Below, piece by piece: positions 17,177-24,784 of a stretch of DNA of 64,000 bases. Both the position numbers and the translations under genes were made by a program. This DNA is from Ruminococcus sp. XPD3002 (GTDB taxonomy: Bacteria > Bacillota > Clostridia > Oscillospirales > Ruminococcaceae), in contig FPJT01000002.1 of the NCBI GenBank assembly GCA_900119535.1, forward strand, positions 1 to 64,000, given 5' to 3'. The notes under the pieces are model-generated. The model saw nothing but the letters and a program-made list of their open reading frames with translations. It searched no databases and was not told the DNA's origin. Positions within the stretch are counted from its first letter, which is position 1; every line of letters starts with the position of its first letter.

Positions 17177-17884
17177 ATGTCTACACCACATAACAGCGCA
17201 GCAGTCGGCGATATAGCCGAGACTGTCCTCATGCCGGGAGATCCGCTCAGAGCGCAGTTCATTGCAGAAAACTACCTTGAGGACTATGTCTGCTACAATA
17301 AAGTAAGGGGAATGCTCGGCTTTACGGGAAAATACAAGGGCGTTCCTGTTTCGGTACAGGGAAGCGGCATGGGTATGCCTTCTATCGGTATTTATTCATG
17401 GGAGCTTTTCAATAACTACGGTGTAAAGAATATTATCCGCGTAGGTACAGCAGGTGCTATAGCTGATAATGTAGAGCTCAGGGACGTTGTTATCGGTATG
17501 AGCGCAAGCACCAATTCCGCATATGCAAGTCAGTACCGACTTCCCGGAGATTATGCTCCAACTGCATCATGGTCACTGCTTTCGGCTGCGGTAAAGGCTG
17601 CCGAGGCACACGGAAAGACATTCCACGTTGGAAATATCTTCTCCAGTGATACATTCTATGACGATGCGGACAGCCTTGCTGAGTGGAAGAAAATGGGCGT
17701 TCTTGCAATTGAAATGGAAGCGGCTGCACTCTATATGAATGCCGCAAGAGCAGGAAAAAATGCACTCTGCATCCTTACAGTATCGGATTGTCCCCTGAGA
17801 GGACTTTCCACAACTGCCGAGGAGCGTCAGACCACATTCCGTGATATGATGGAGATAGCTCTTGAAGCAGCAATAAACGTTTGA
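17177..17884 (+). CDS. deoD: Purine nucleoside phosphorylase, DeoD type
   Basis: 235 residues, the normal length of the hexameric DeoD family. N-terminal [17 protein letters not shown] is the phosphate-binding region; [18 protein letters not shown] and the nucleoside-binding [13 protein letters not shown] are present, and the SDCPLRG segment carries the catalytic Asp-containing loop. It cleaves purine (deoxy)nucleosides with phosphate to give the base and (deoxy)ribose-1-phosphate. AAAAGGAGG precedes the ATG, 22 nt after pssA, so the two are probably cotranscribed. Confidence 0.95.
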   Translation: MSTPHNSAAVGDIAETVLMPGDPLRAQFIAENYLEDYVCYNKVRGMLGFTGKYKGVPVSVQGSGMGMPSIGIYSWELFNNYGVKNIIRVGTAGAIADNVELRDVVIGMSASTNSAYASQYRLPGDYAPTASWSLLSAAVKAAEAHGKTFHVGNIFSSDTFYDDADSLAEWKKMGVLAIEMEAAALYMNAARAGKNALCILTVSDCPLRGLSTTAEERQTTFRDMMEIALEAAINV

Positions 17885-17906
17885 ACGCATAACTGAATAA
17901 AATGAT

Positions 17907-18276
17907 AAGGGGACTCATAAGGACGGTACCCTTATAGAAGTTTTTACACGTGATATTGAGGGAAACCCTTTTGAAAAAGGGTTCCTCTGACGGAGGCGGT
18001 CCCCTCTGTCACTGCGTGACATCTCCCCGCACTGCGGGGAGTCACCCTCAAACTCCCTTCCTAAAACTTTCGCCTTAAATTTTCAGCCTGATATATCCCT
18101 TAGATGAATATTAAAATAAAAAGCAAAAAATCAGCAAAGGGATATATCAGGCTGAAAATTTGGAGCAAAAAGTCTTTGGAAAAGGTGTACGGGGGAAGAA
18201 CCTTTCCTCAGAAAGGTTTGCCCCCGATAATTACATATAAAGCTGCTATATGAGTACAACCCTTAAGAGTCCCCTT
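17907..18276. repeat. Family B nested palindrome between convergent genes, copy B1
   Basis: Outer arms AAGGGGACTCATAAGG (17907-17922) and CCTTAAGAGTCCCCTT (18261-18276) enclose GGGAAACCCTT/AAGGGTT, a GTCACTGCGTGAC hairpin, CTCCCCGCACTGCGGGGAG, a long perfect stem AAATTTTCAGCCTGATATAT / its complement (18077-18162), and GGGGGAAGAACCTTTC/GAAAGGTTTGCCCCC. It matches the reverse complement of 46378-46580. It fills the gap between deoD and the VanY-like gene and probably terminates both. Confidence 0.8.
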
Positions 18277-18304
18277 TTTAATGCACTATTTAAACTGCGA
18301 AATA

Positions 18305-19423
18305 TCATTCGTCTTCGGAATAGTCCTCGCTGTCTTCGCTTTCCTCGGACTCTTCCGTTTCTTCGCTTTCGTCTTCATCGTCGGAGCTCTTTGTGGGAGC
18401 TTCTGTTGTCGGCTCTGCGGACTTTTCTCTGTCCTTGTATACCGTTACTATAAAGCCGTCCACGTTGTTTCCCGATATCTCGTACTTCTTATCTGTGGGT
18501 ACGGGTATAGCTGTTGTCTCGGAAGAATCATCCGACGGATAGAAGTACACTTCGTAATTCTCGCCGTTGTCATCTGTGAATTCAAGGTGAGTGCTGTCAT
18601 AAGGATTTGAACGGATTACGTCGATATATTCCTCAAGACAGAGATTGTTCTTGGTCATGTAGTAAGCATGAGGTTTGCCTACATAGCGGAAGTGCCACGG
18701 CTCGTACTGTATGTCCGTGATCTTCTCCTTGCTCTTGGGATAGCGGACAACAAATCCGTATTTATAGCAGTTTTCGCCGAACCACTTGAAGTCGCCCTCG
18801 TCCTGGAAATCATAGCTTTCGGTCTCGCTGAAATCAAAGGCATAGCCTGTTTCATGCTCGCTGAAGCCGGGTTTAGCAACACGGGTAGAATCCTCCGAAC
18901 CCTTGTCTGCAAGGTCAGCCTCATAGAGTTCCTGCTGGAAATCGTTAGTTCTGTAGCTTCCGAATATGATAAGCGTATCGTTGTAATACTTGTTGTAGAA
19001 GTCGGTTATCATTTCAGCCATAGGCTCATAGACGGGACGGAGGATAGTGTAGCTGTAATCCACAACGTTGAAATCCCTGCCTGTTTCGTCGTTCATTTCC
19101 ATGATGCTGACGAGGTCCTCGTCGCCTGAGGTGAAATACTGATGATCGTTGTTTACGAGTATGAGGTTGCCGTAGAACTTATCCTTAGTATCCGCAACAA
19201 ATGTGGAATACTTCATTTCGTTCTTATCTTCTTCGGAAGGCTCTGTAGGCGTTTCTACATCTTCTTTGACTGCAAACTCTGTAGAACCAACGGTTTCTGT
19301 TCGATCGTAAGCGCCCTTTACTACAGATCCGCATACAAACACAACAGCGGCACTGAGGATGAGGTCTACGAAAGTTTTGGTTCTTTGTATACTCTTTGCT
19401 TTGCTCAGTTTATTCTTTGGCAT
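18305..19423 (-). CDS. Membrane-anchored D,D-carboxypeptidase, VanY/M15B family
   Basis: The start at 19423 is chosen because AGAAGGAGC lies just upstream, giving 372 residues. One transmembrane helix near residues 17-40 (DLILSAAVVFVCGSVV) is followed by an extracellular region. The M15 zinc site is seen as SEHETGYAFDF (His and Asp ligands) and EPWHFRYVG (catalytic Glu and third ligand His). The enzyme would remove the terminal D-Ala from peptidoglycan stem peptides. After the catalytic domain comes a segment with a predicted beta-rich domain and then an acidic tail of Asp, Glu and Ser at the C-terminus. There is no vancomycin-resistance cluster around it, so housekeeping wall trimming is likely. 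Confidence 0.85.
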   Translation of the reverse strand: MPKNKLSKAKSIQRTKTFVDLILSAAVVFVCGSVVKGAYDRTETVGSTEFAVKEDVETPTEPSEEDKNEMKYSTFVADTKDKFYGNLILVNNDHQYFTSGDEDLVSIMEMNDETGRDFNVVDYSYTILRPVYEPMAEMITDFYNKYYNDTLIIFGSYRTNDFQQELYEADLADKGSEDSTRVAKPGFSEHETGYAFDFSETESYDFQDEGDFKWFGENCYKYGFVVRYPKSKEKITDIQYEPWHFRYVGKPHAYYMTKNNLCLEEYIDVIRSNPYDSTHLEFTDDNGENYEVYFYPSDDSSETTAIPVPTDKKYEISGNNVDGFIVTVYKDREKSAEPTTEAPTKSSDDEDESEETEESEESEDSEDYSEDE

Positions 19424-19691
19424 TGTTGTTAGCTCCTTCTGCCGTATGATACGGCGCACGAGTTCTTTAGGATGCACATTTGTCTTTATTTATATGTGCG
19501 CATTAACATTTATATTATATCACATCGCCGATGAAAAAAACAGCCTTTTTTCAAAATATTCGTATATATGACAAAATATTACATGGACAGAATTGTATAT
19601 TTTGTGCTGTAGGACGAAAAATACGGTGCATCGGTACTAAAACTATCTTTCTTTAAGTAAAATGCTTTGTACAGCTTTAACAAAAGGACTG

Positions 19692-19756
19692 AATGATTAT
19701 TGTACACCTCGTAAAATATGTACAAATCATTAATAAATAATGTAGATAAGTCTACA
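19692..19756. other. Inverted repeats upstream of the zinc-ribbon gene promoter
   Basis: AATGATTATTGTACA and TGTACAAATCATT form a 13-bp stem with one bulge around a 12-nt spacer (19692-19732), followed by a small TGTAGA/TCTACA hairpin (19741-19756). No T-tract follows. The site lies 17 bp before the promoter at 19773, so it could be an operator. The rest of the 19424-20128 gap holds the promoter and family A copy A3. Confidence 0.4.
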
Positions 19757-19772
19757 ATCTTACAAAAAAGCC

Positions 19773-19801
19773 TTGAAAAAAAATATTTCCGATGTTATAA
19801 T
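19773..19801 (+). promoter_or_regulatory. Promoter preceding family A repeat A3
   Basis: TTGAAA (19773-19778), 17 bp, TATAAT (19796-19801). Start is predicted near 19808, three bases before the repeat. Hexamers and context are nearly identical to the promoter at 16203-16231. Confidence 0.7.
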
Positions 19802-19810
19802 AAATGTATA

Positions 19811-19942
19811 CCCAATAACCGCCATTAGGCGGTTATTGCCCCGAACTCTGTTCGGGGAGCGCAAATTCTTCATAAAATATTGAATTTGCGCGTTTCATTT
19901 TTTATGTCAAGCTCATTTTGCCCTTTCGGGCTGAGCAGACAT
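19811..19942 (+). repeat. Family A leader repeat, shortened copy (A3)
   Basis: Has the AATAACCGCC/GGCGGTTATT, CCCCGAAC/GTTCGGGG and GCAAATTC/GAATTTGC stems and the start of the GCCC hairpin, then joins directly to GAGCAGACAT. The two long A/T-rich stems of the full copies are absent. About 185 nt separate it from the downstream start codon. Confidence 0.8.
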
Positions 19943-20128
19943 AAATAAATTATAGGATTGTATTTTGAAAATGTTTGATAGAGTCGCTGTGATCCGCCGT
20001 TCAATGGGAAAATCGGGATACAGAAATAGATTTGCGTTGATATGATTTCAGGGGGGATAAGGCAGATCTCAGCTATACATGGTTTGGTCTTTATGCTGTA
20101 CTCACGCGACACAAAGGAGTGATGTTTT

Positions 20129-21583
20129 GTGATTTGTCCTAAATGCGGTACAGACAATGATAACGGATTCAAATTCTGCGTTAAATGCGGAAGCAGCCTA
20201 AGTGATCCCCGGGCTGAAAGCTATGATCAGATCGATATGGGCGGCTATCATACTGAAGAGGAGTTCAATGCCGACAGTAATAAGGGATTTACTATCGGTT
20301 CCGGCACTTTTACTATCAGCGATCGTCCGCCTGCTAATGACACAGGTTCGGTTTTCTCGGCAGATGAACTGAATGAATCGGATGAGGAATTCGATTTCAG
20401 CGACCTTGAAGAACCGTTCATCCCTACTCTCGATGCGGAGCGTATTGCAGTTCCGCGCCCTGCACAGGAACAGCAGCCTCAGCAGAGACCTGCCTATCCT
20501 CAGCAGCAGAATAATGCACCACAGCCTTACAGCGGAATGCCTCAGCAGCCCGTTAATAACTACGGCGGTCAGATGTACCAGCAGCCTGTTATGTACGGTC
20601 AGCCGCAGGTCATCGGCTATGATAAAAGCGGTATGCCTATCTACGGACAGCCAGCTGTATACGGTCAGCCACAGGTCATCGGCTACGATCAGAACGGTAC
20701 GCCTGTTTACGGACAGCCTGCTGTATACGGTCAGCCGCAGATCATCGGCTATGATAAAAACGGTATGCCTATTTATGGGCAGCCAGCTGTGTTCAGTCAG
20801 CCGCAGGTCATCGGTTATGACCAGAGCGGTATGCCTATTTACGGTCAGATACCTGTAGTCTCGGAACCGCCTGCACCTCAGCATCAGCAGGGTATGCAGA
20901 GTATTCCTCCCATACGTCCTCAGCAGTCTGAACCACTTCAGGAAGCAGAAAAGCCTGAGGAAAAACGTGTGGATATGCCTGACGAGTTCTGGTCCTTCTT
21001 CGACGGAGGAAAGTCTACCAGCAGACGTTCACCGGATGACGATTTCTTCGGAAAGTCCGAGCATGTTACGGGAAAAAGCGAGTTTCCTCCGCTGGATACC
21101 TCTGCTATACCGCGTACAGAACGTAAAAAGGTCTACATGAGCGATACTCCTATCGTGAATGCAGAGGACCTTGCGCCTAATCAGGCTACAAAATACAATG
21201 AGCTTGCAATGCGTAAGACCAGAATGGTAGATGCTTCGGATATGGAGTATAATCCCCGCAAACAGGTCAAGGACAGCATGCAGGTTACAAAAGAAGTCGA
21301 TGCTGCAAAGCTTAACCCAAAGCTTGAACACAGATCGTATATACATATGAACAACACTCAGCAGGTAAGGGCGGAGGATCTTGAAGCCTATAAACCGAAG
21401 CCTGTGAAAAAGAAGAATTATATGGCTGCGGCAGATCATGCTGTCGAGGCTATGCCGAAAAAGAAAGAGAAATATGTCGACGAACTCGATAAAATTGAGC
21501 TTCCCGAGTATATGAAGGCTAAGAAGACCAAGAGAAACGAAAAGGTAGAGATACCGTCGCTTCCCGAGGTTGGAATAGAATAA
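20129..21583 (+). CDS. Zinc-ribbon protein with YGQPQVIGYD repeats
   Basis: 484 residues from a GTG start, with AAGGAG 10 nt upstream. The first 25 residues are a zinc ribbon with two Cys pairs (CPKCG and CVKCG). Residues about 150-245 hold four or so tandem units of about 22 residues, each reading close to VYGQPQVIGYDKSGMPIYGQ, preceded by a Gln/Pro-rich stretch. The C-terminal half is charged, with repeated (M/R)V-A-DL patterns. There is no signal peptide or membrane helix. Such zinc-ribbon, low-complexity proteins are common in Ruminococcus and their function is unknown. It sits 23 bp before mscL, so it is probably cotranscribed with it. Confidence 0.75.
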   Translation: MICPKCGTDNDNGFKFCVKCGSSLSDPRAESYDQIDMGGYHTEEEFNADSNKGFTIGSGTFTISDRPPANDTGSVFSADELNESDEEFDFSDLEEPFIPTLDAERIAVPRPAQEQQPQQRPAYPQQQNNAPQPYSGMPQQPVNNYGGQMYQQPVMYGQPQVIGYDKSGMPIYGQPAVYGQPQVIGYDQNGTPVYGQPAVYGQPQIIGYDKNGMPIYGQPAVFSQPQVIGYDQSGMPIYGQIPVVSEPPAPQHQQGMQSIPPIRPQQSEPLQEAEKPEEKRVDMPDEFWSFFDGGKSTSRRSPDDDFFGKSEHVTGKSEFPPLDTSAIPRTERKKVYMSDTPIVNAEDLAPNQATKYNELAMRKTRMVDASDMEYNPRKQVKDSMQVTKEVDAAKLNPKLEHRSYIHMNNTQQVRAEDLEAYKPKPVKKKNYMAAADHAVEAMPKKKEKYVDELDKIELPEYMKAKKTKRNEKVEIPSLPEVGIE

Positions 21584-21606
21584 AAAAAGAAAAGGAGATG
21601 TAAAAA

Positions 21607-22020
21607 ATGAAGAAGTTTTTGGAAGAATTCAAGGCATTCGCTCTGAAGGGTAACGTTATGGATATGGCTATCGGTGTTATCATCGGTGCTGCATTCGGTA
21701 ACATCGTTACTGCGCTGACTGACAACTTCATCAATCCTCTTATTGCTGTTATTACAGGCGGCGCTGAGAAGGACGAGAATGGTGTTATGCAGCTTGTCGG
21801 AGGTACCTTTACTGTAAGAGGTGTAGAATTCTCTTATGGTGCTTTCATTTCCGCAGTGATCAACTTCCTGATCATCGCACTCATCCTCTTCTGCCTCCTC
21901 AAGGCTGTTAACAAGGCTATGGAACTCGGCAAGAAGAAGGAAGAGGAGAAGCCTGCTGAGCCTCCAAAGGAAGAAGTTCTTCTTACAGAGATCAGAGACC
22001 TTCTCAAGGAGAGAAAGTAA
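21607..22020 (+). CDS. mscL: Large-conductance mechanosensitive channel MscL
   Basis: 137 residues, the usual size. The N-terminal helix FKAFALKGNVMDMAIGVIIGAAFGNIV includes the gate-lining TM1 of the family; TM2 is FISAVINFLIIALILFCLL, followed by a charged cytoplasmic helix ending LLTEIRDLLKERK. The pentameric inner-membrane channel opens on osmotic downshock. AAAGGAG lies before the ATG. It follows the zinc-ribbon gene on the same transcript and ends at a strong terminator. Confidence 0.97.
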   Translation: MKKFLEEFKAFALKGNVMDMAIGVIIGAAFGNIVTALTDNFINPLIAVITGGAEKDENGVMQLVGGTFTVRGVEFSYGAFISAVINFLIIALILFCLLKAVNKAMELGKKKEEEKPAEPPKEEVLLTEIRDLLKERK

Positions 22021-22040
22021 TTCTCTGCATGATAAAAAGG

Positions 22041-22074
22041 AAACGGCTATCCGTGAGGATGAGCCGTTTTTTGT
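22041..22074. terminator. Bidirectional terminator between mscL and the 58-residue gene
   Basis: AAACGGCT, then ATCC/GGAT, then AGCCGTTT form the stem. T-rich tracts flank it on both strands, so it can stop mscL and the minus-strand flippase transcript. Confidence 0.85.
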
Positions 22075-22099
22075 TTTTTCTTTATTGAGTTCAGCGCAG

Positions 22100-22276
22100 T
22101 TACTTGCTGTTACTTTTGCGGTTAGCACACAGGTTTATGATGCTTGCCGTTAGCAGAGAGATGCCTCCGAGCGCCATAAGTGCCGATTTCTGCTTTATAA
22201 GGTATAGTACAAAAAAGATTATCGCCAGAGTGTATATGACCGTTGAAACAGTCATGAGCGGCTTTGAATTTTTCAT
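22100..22276 (-). CDS. Small two-helix membrane protein, 58 residues
   Basis: AGGAGAGG lies 5-7 nt before the ATG at 22276, and only one base separates the start from the stop of the flippase gene upstream (TGATATG), so translation is probably coupled. The protein starts MKNSKPLMTV, has hydrophobic segments TVIYTLAIIFFVLYLI and ALMALGGISLLTASIINL, and ends in a basic CANRKSNSK. No family recognised. A partner of the flippase or a generic small membrane protein are both possible. Confidence 0.7.
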   Translation of the reverse strand: MKNSKPLMTVSTVIYTLAIIFFVLYLIKQKSALMALGGISLLTASIINLCANRKSNSK

Positions 22277-22277
22277 A

Positions 22278-23708
22278 TCATCCTCTCCTCAGAAGTTTTT
22301 GTGCAGTTGTAAGCATTGCTTTGTAATTAAGGAATAATATTATTCCTGTGATAATAAGGCTGATGACGATGCCGAAGGGAACTTTCGCTATTATTACCCA
22401 GCACATAACGAAGAGCAGTCCCGTGTTGAGAAGCGAGCTGAGTCCGTTGAAGCGGAAGGGTACATAGTATCTTGCGTCGATTATTCTCGACCAGAAGCAG
22501 ATGAAGTAGCTGAGGAATGTTGCGGCTGCTGCACCCTGTATGCCCCACTCGGGTATAAGGAAGAAGTTCATTACCAGATTGACAGAGCAGGCTATCAGAG
22601 CGGTCCAGAAGCTGTTTTTTGTGTGCTTTGTGGCTGAGTAGATGCTTCCGAGAAACTGGTTGAGACTCATGAACAGTACCGCTATAACAAGTATCGGCGT
22701 ATAGATATAAACGTCGCCGTACTCGGAATACTGCGACGAATCCACGAATACTGCGGTTACAGGCTTTATCAGCAGAAGGAGTCCCGCAGAAGCTATGAAC
22801 AGCATCGATTCGTATGCCGAGTATACCTTTTCGTAGAATTCACTTCTGTCCTTTGAATCGTTTTCCGTTATTGCGGACATGTTCCACGCCTGGAAGAATA
22901 TTGTCGATACCATTGATATGAGGTTCGGTATCTTGTTTGCATAGCCGTATATACCTACAGCACCTGTACCGAGTTCGTGGTAATCGCTGTGCATGCTGTT
23001 GATGAACATACGGTCCGAAAGGCTTGTGATAGTCCACATAACAATGGTCGGTATAAGAGGACCTGCAAAATACATCATTTCCTTGCCGAGTTCCTTGTCA
23101 AAGCAGCGGATATCTGTGTATTCGTGGAGTCTTGCTACTATGAACAGGAACAGCGATGAACCGAGGTCCGAAAGGATAACTGCAAGCATGAAGCCCTTTA
23201 CGCCCATGTGAAGCCCTGCAATGAATATCAGGTTGAAGATGAGAAGAGTCAGGGTAGCGAGTATGCCGTCCAGAGAGAAGAGCTTGACCATATCCCTCGC
23301 TCTTACGAACTGCTGACACAACATTCGGAAGGACGATGTTATAACGTAAACTATCAGCAGCAGGGTGTAGCCTTTAAGGTAGTTCAGCGCAGGTATGAAG
23401 CTCAGCAGCGGTACTATCAGCGTCATTATCGCCATACCCGAGAAGGTTATTATTCCCGATGTGGTAAATACCTTGCGCTTGTCGTAGTTCTTGTCCAGAC
23501 CGAAGCGTATAAGGTATTCCTGAAGCGCAAAGGTGAATATCGGCTGAAGGAACAGCGCCGTAGGTTCAAGAAGTTCCTTGATTCCCGAGGCATCTGCGCT
23601 GAGATAATGGGTATAAAGACGGTTCAGCAGAAGTACGAGGATCTTTGAGCCGAAGCTTCCGACAGCGAAGACCATCGTATTCAAGGCCAGCTTTTTGTAT
23701 TTGTTCAT
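22278..23708 (-). CDS. Oligosaccharide flippase (Wzx/MATE-like)
   Basis: The start at 23708 (MNKYKKLALNTMVFAVGSFGSK) is preferred over the longer frame because the family N-terminus begins there and the upstream part runs into repeat C1; this gives 476 residues. About 12-14 hydrophobic helices are visible, with the polysaccharide-biosynthesis family pattern at the start (two N-terminal helices, LYTHYLSADASGIKEL) and Arg/Lys-rich cytoplasmic loops. It would move undecaprenyl-linked glycans across the membrane. No glycosyltransferase genes adjoin it. Transcribed from a promoter embedded in repeat C1, and followed by the 58-residue membrane protein. Confidence 0.85.
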   Translation of the reverse strand: MNKYKKLALNTMVFAVGSFGSKILVLLLNRLYTHYLSADASGIKELLEPTALFLQPIFTFALQEYLIRFGLDKNYDKRKVFTTSGIITFSGMAIMTLIVPLLSFIPALNYLKGYTLLLIVYVITSSFRMLCQQFVRARDMVKLFSLDGILATLTLLIFNLIFIAGLHMGVKGFMLAVILSDLGSSLFLFIVARLHEYTDIRCFDKELGKEMMYFAGPLIPTIVMWTITSLSDRMFINSMHSDYHELGTGAVGIYGYANKIPNLISMVSTIFFQAWNMSAITENDSKDRSEFYEKVYSAYESMLFIASAGLLLLIKPVTAVFVDSSQYSEYGDVYIYTPILVIAVLFMSLNQFLGSIYSATKHTKNSFWTALIACSVNLVMNFFLIPEWGIQGAAAATFLSYFICFWSRIIDARYYVPFRFNGLSSLLNTGLLFVMCWVIIAKVPFGIVISLIITGIILFLNYKAMLTTAQKLLRRG

Positions 23709-23739
23709 TTTTTCACACTCCGAAGTATCAAATGCATAA

Positions 23740-23886
23740 TGTCCGATTATGAATGCTTTGCATTCATTATACCACAAAAGTGAAACGTTGTGGTATAATT
23801 GCCCGATATGCAGGGAGCAAATCGAAGATTTGCGTATCTGCAAGGGCATTCAGATAAAGTATAATGAATGCTTTGCATTCATTATA
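23740..23886 (-). repeat. Family C palindromic leader repeat, copy C1
   Basis: Two copies of a TATAATGAATGC/GCATTCATTATA hairpin flank a central part with TACCAC/GTGGTA arms, ATATGCAGGGAGCA and CAAATC/GATTTG. The same design is found at 27829-27989. Where C1 has ACCAC/GTGGT, C2 has ATCAT/ATGAT, a compensated change. The 23709-23996 gap holds this element, its promoter and the terminator of the next gene. Confidence 0.85.
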
Positions 23887-23909
23887 CCACATAATTTTGC
23901 ATTTGTCAT
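23881..23909 (-). promoter_or_regulatory. Promoter entering repeat C1 (flippase operon)
   Basis: Minus strand: ATGACA (23909 to 23904), 17 bp, TATAAT (23886 to 23881). The -10 hexamer is the outer edge of repeat C1, as in copy C2. Confidence 0.5.
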
Positions 23910-23932
23910 CTTTTTTGAAAAAAGTGTTATCG

Positions 23933-23978
23933 GAAAAGAAAAAATCGGATACGGTGAGAGGGTGAGGACCGTATCCGA
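23933..23978 (-). terminator. Terminator of the second double-glycine peptide gene
   Basis: On the minus strand TCGGATACGGT and ACCGTATCCGA form an 11-bp stem followed by TTTTTTCTTTTC. Confidence 0.9.
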
Positions 23979-23996
23979 CAAAACTTATTAAGTTTC

Positions 23997-24191
23997 TTAC
24001 TTGTTCCAGAAGTAGTGTGCCTGTCTGAATTCGTATTTGGCTTTTGCTGTGTTGAATGTAAAGTAATCAACAACTCCATTGCAGTAATATTCTACTGCTC
24101 TGCACTTGTTTCTTACCTTGTCAACAAGAATGTTTCCTCCGTTGATGTCTTTTAATTCGTTGTCTGAGAGATTTTTAAATTTGTTATCCAT
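23997..24191 (-). CDS. Double-glycine-leader peptide, 64 residues
   Basis: ATG at 24191 with GGAGG upstream; a longer frame exists but lacks a ribosome-binding site. The leader is MDNKFKNLSDNELKDINGG, matching LSxxEL-x-IxGG of peptides cut by C39 transporters. The predicted 45-residue core starts NILVDKV, carries two Cys (positions 30 and 37), is rich in aromatic residues, and ends AHYFWNK. It is basic rather than strongly hydrophobic, unlike the peptide at 1-161. It stands alone between its own promoter (24243-24271) and terminator (23933-23978), with no immunity or transporter gene beside it. It could be a bacteriocin or a peptide pheromone. Confidence 0.8.
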   Translation of the reverse strand: MDNKFKNLSDNELKDINGGNILVDKVRNKCRAVEYYCNGVVDYFTFNTAKAKYEFRQAHYFWNK

Positions 24192-24242
24192 TTTTATTCC
24201 TCCATTGTTGTTATCAGCTTTTTGTCTTTGCTGTATGACATG

Positions 24243-24271
24243 ATTATACGCCCGATGAGGAATAAATTCAA
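24243..24271 (-). promoter_or_regulatory. Promoter of the double-glycine peptide gene at 23997-24191
   Basis: Minus strand: TTGAAT (24271 to 24266), 17 bp, TATAAT (24248 to 24243). The direct-repeat box lies just upstream. Confidence 0.65.
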
Positions 24272-24281
24272 TATTTTTCCG

Positions 24282-24311
24282 TTTATCGGCAGGTGAAATC
24301 GTGTTAACGGT
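24282..24311 (-). promoter_or_regulatory. Direct-repeat operator box, copy 2
   Basis: Minus strand: ACCGTTAAC (24311-24303), 12 bp ending TTTCACCT, then GCCGATAAA (24290-24282). The position relative to the -35 is the same as in copy 1 at 349-378, and the run from TTTCACCT to ATTG before the -10 aligns without gaps between the two. Confidence 0.55.
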
Positions 24312-24362
24312 AAAATAAGCTCTTTTTTTTGTGAGGGTGTAAAGTTTTTTTGGTTTACCCCC

Positions 24363-24391
24363 TTGACAAACAATGTTATATGGTGTATAAT
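24363..24391 (+). promoter_or_regulatory. Consensus promoter of the ylxM-ffh operon
   Basis: Perfect TTGACA (24363-24368), 17 bp, perfect TATAAT (24386-24391), 44 nt before the ylxM start. Confidence 0.85.
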
Positions 24392-24435
24392 ATGTAAAGT
24401 ATTTTTGGATTACACCCACTTGACAGGTGATATCT

Positions 24436-24771
24436 ATGGCTAAAGAACTTAAATTCGTTATGCTGCTCGACTGCTACGGCGACCTTCTCACCGAGCATCA
24501 GCGCAATATCATGGAGATGTACTACTGCGAGGACCTTTCCCTTGCGGAGATAGGCGAGCCACTCGGCATTACACGTCAGGCTGTTAGAAGCCTTATCAAA
24601 CGTACCGAGGAACTGCTTCTCAACTATGAAAGCAAGCTCCACTTCGCCGAAAGGCTCCGCTCAATGAGAGAGTGCTTCGGGAATATCGCTGAGCTCTCAG
24701 AGAACGTCCGCGACAGTGTACTGAAAGAAAAAATATCCGCCGAGATCACTAAAGGACTCGGTTTGTTATAA
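24436..24771 (+). CDS. ylxM: YlxM-type HTH protein, putative SRP-associated regulator
   Basis: 111 residues from the ATG at 24436 with AGGTGA 5 nt upstream; an in-frame GTG at 24427 would overlap that site. The sequence matches the UPF0122/YlxM family: LLDCYGDLLTEHQRNIMEMYYCEDLSLAEIG followed by a sigma-70 region-4-like HTH (ITRQAVRSLIKRTEELL). In Firmicutes it precedes ffh, as here (13 nt gap), and has been linked to SRP function. Cytoplasmic. Confidence 0.93.
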   Translation: MAKELKFVMLLDCYGDLLTEHQRNIMEMYYCEDLSLAEIGEPLGITRQAVRSLIKRTEELLLNYESKLHFAERLRSMRECFGNIAELSENVRDSVLKEKISAEITKGLGLL

Positions 24772-24784
24772 AGGAGGCCGATGT

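Noticed and set aside
18305..19423. Vancomycin-resistance VanY
   Set aside because: The M15 motifs are there, but no vanRS, vanHAX or similar genes adjoin it; ordinary wall carboxypeptidase is the safer call.
20198..20884. 228-codon minus-strand frame with repeated motifs
   Set aside because: Mirror of the YGQPQVIGYD repeats in the zinc-ribbon gene; the periodicity comes from that gene.
23740..23886. Repeated hairpins considered as a CRISPR array
   Set aside because: Units are palindromes of unequal spacing without unique spacers, and no cas gene is near; the copy at 27829-27989 is conserved throughout its length.
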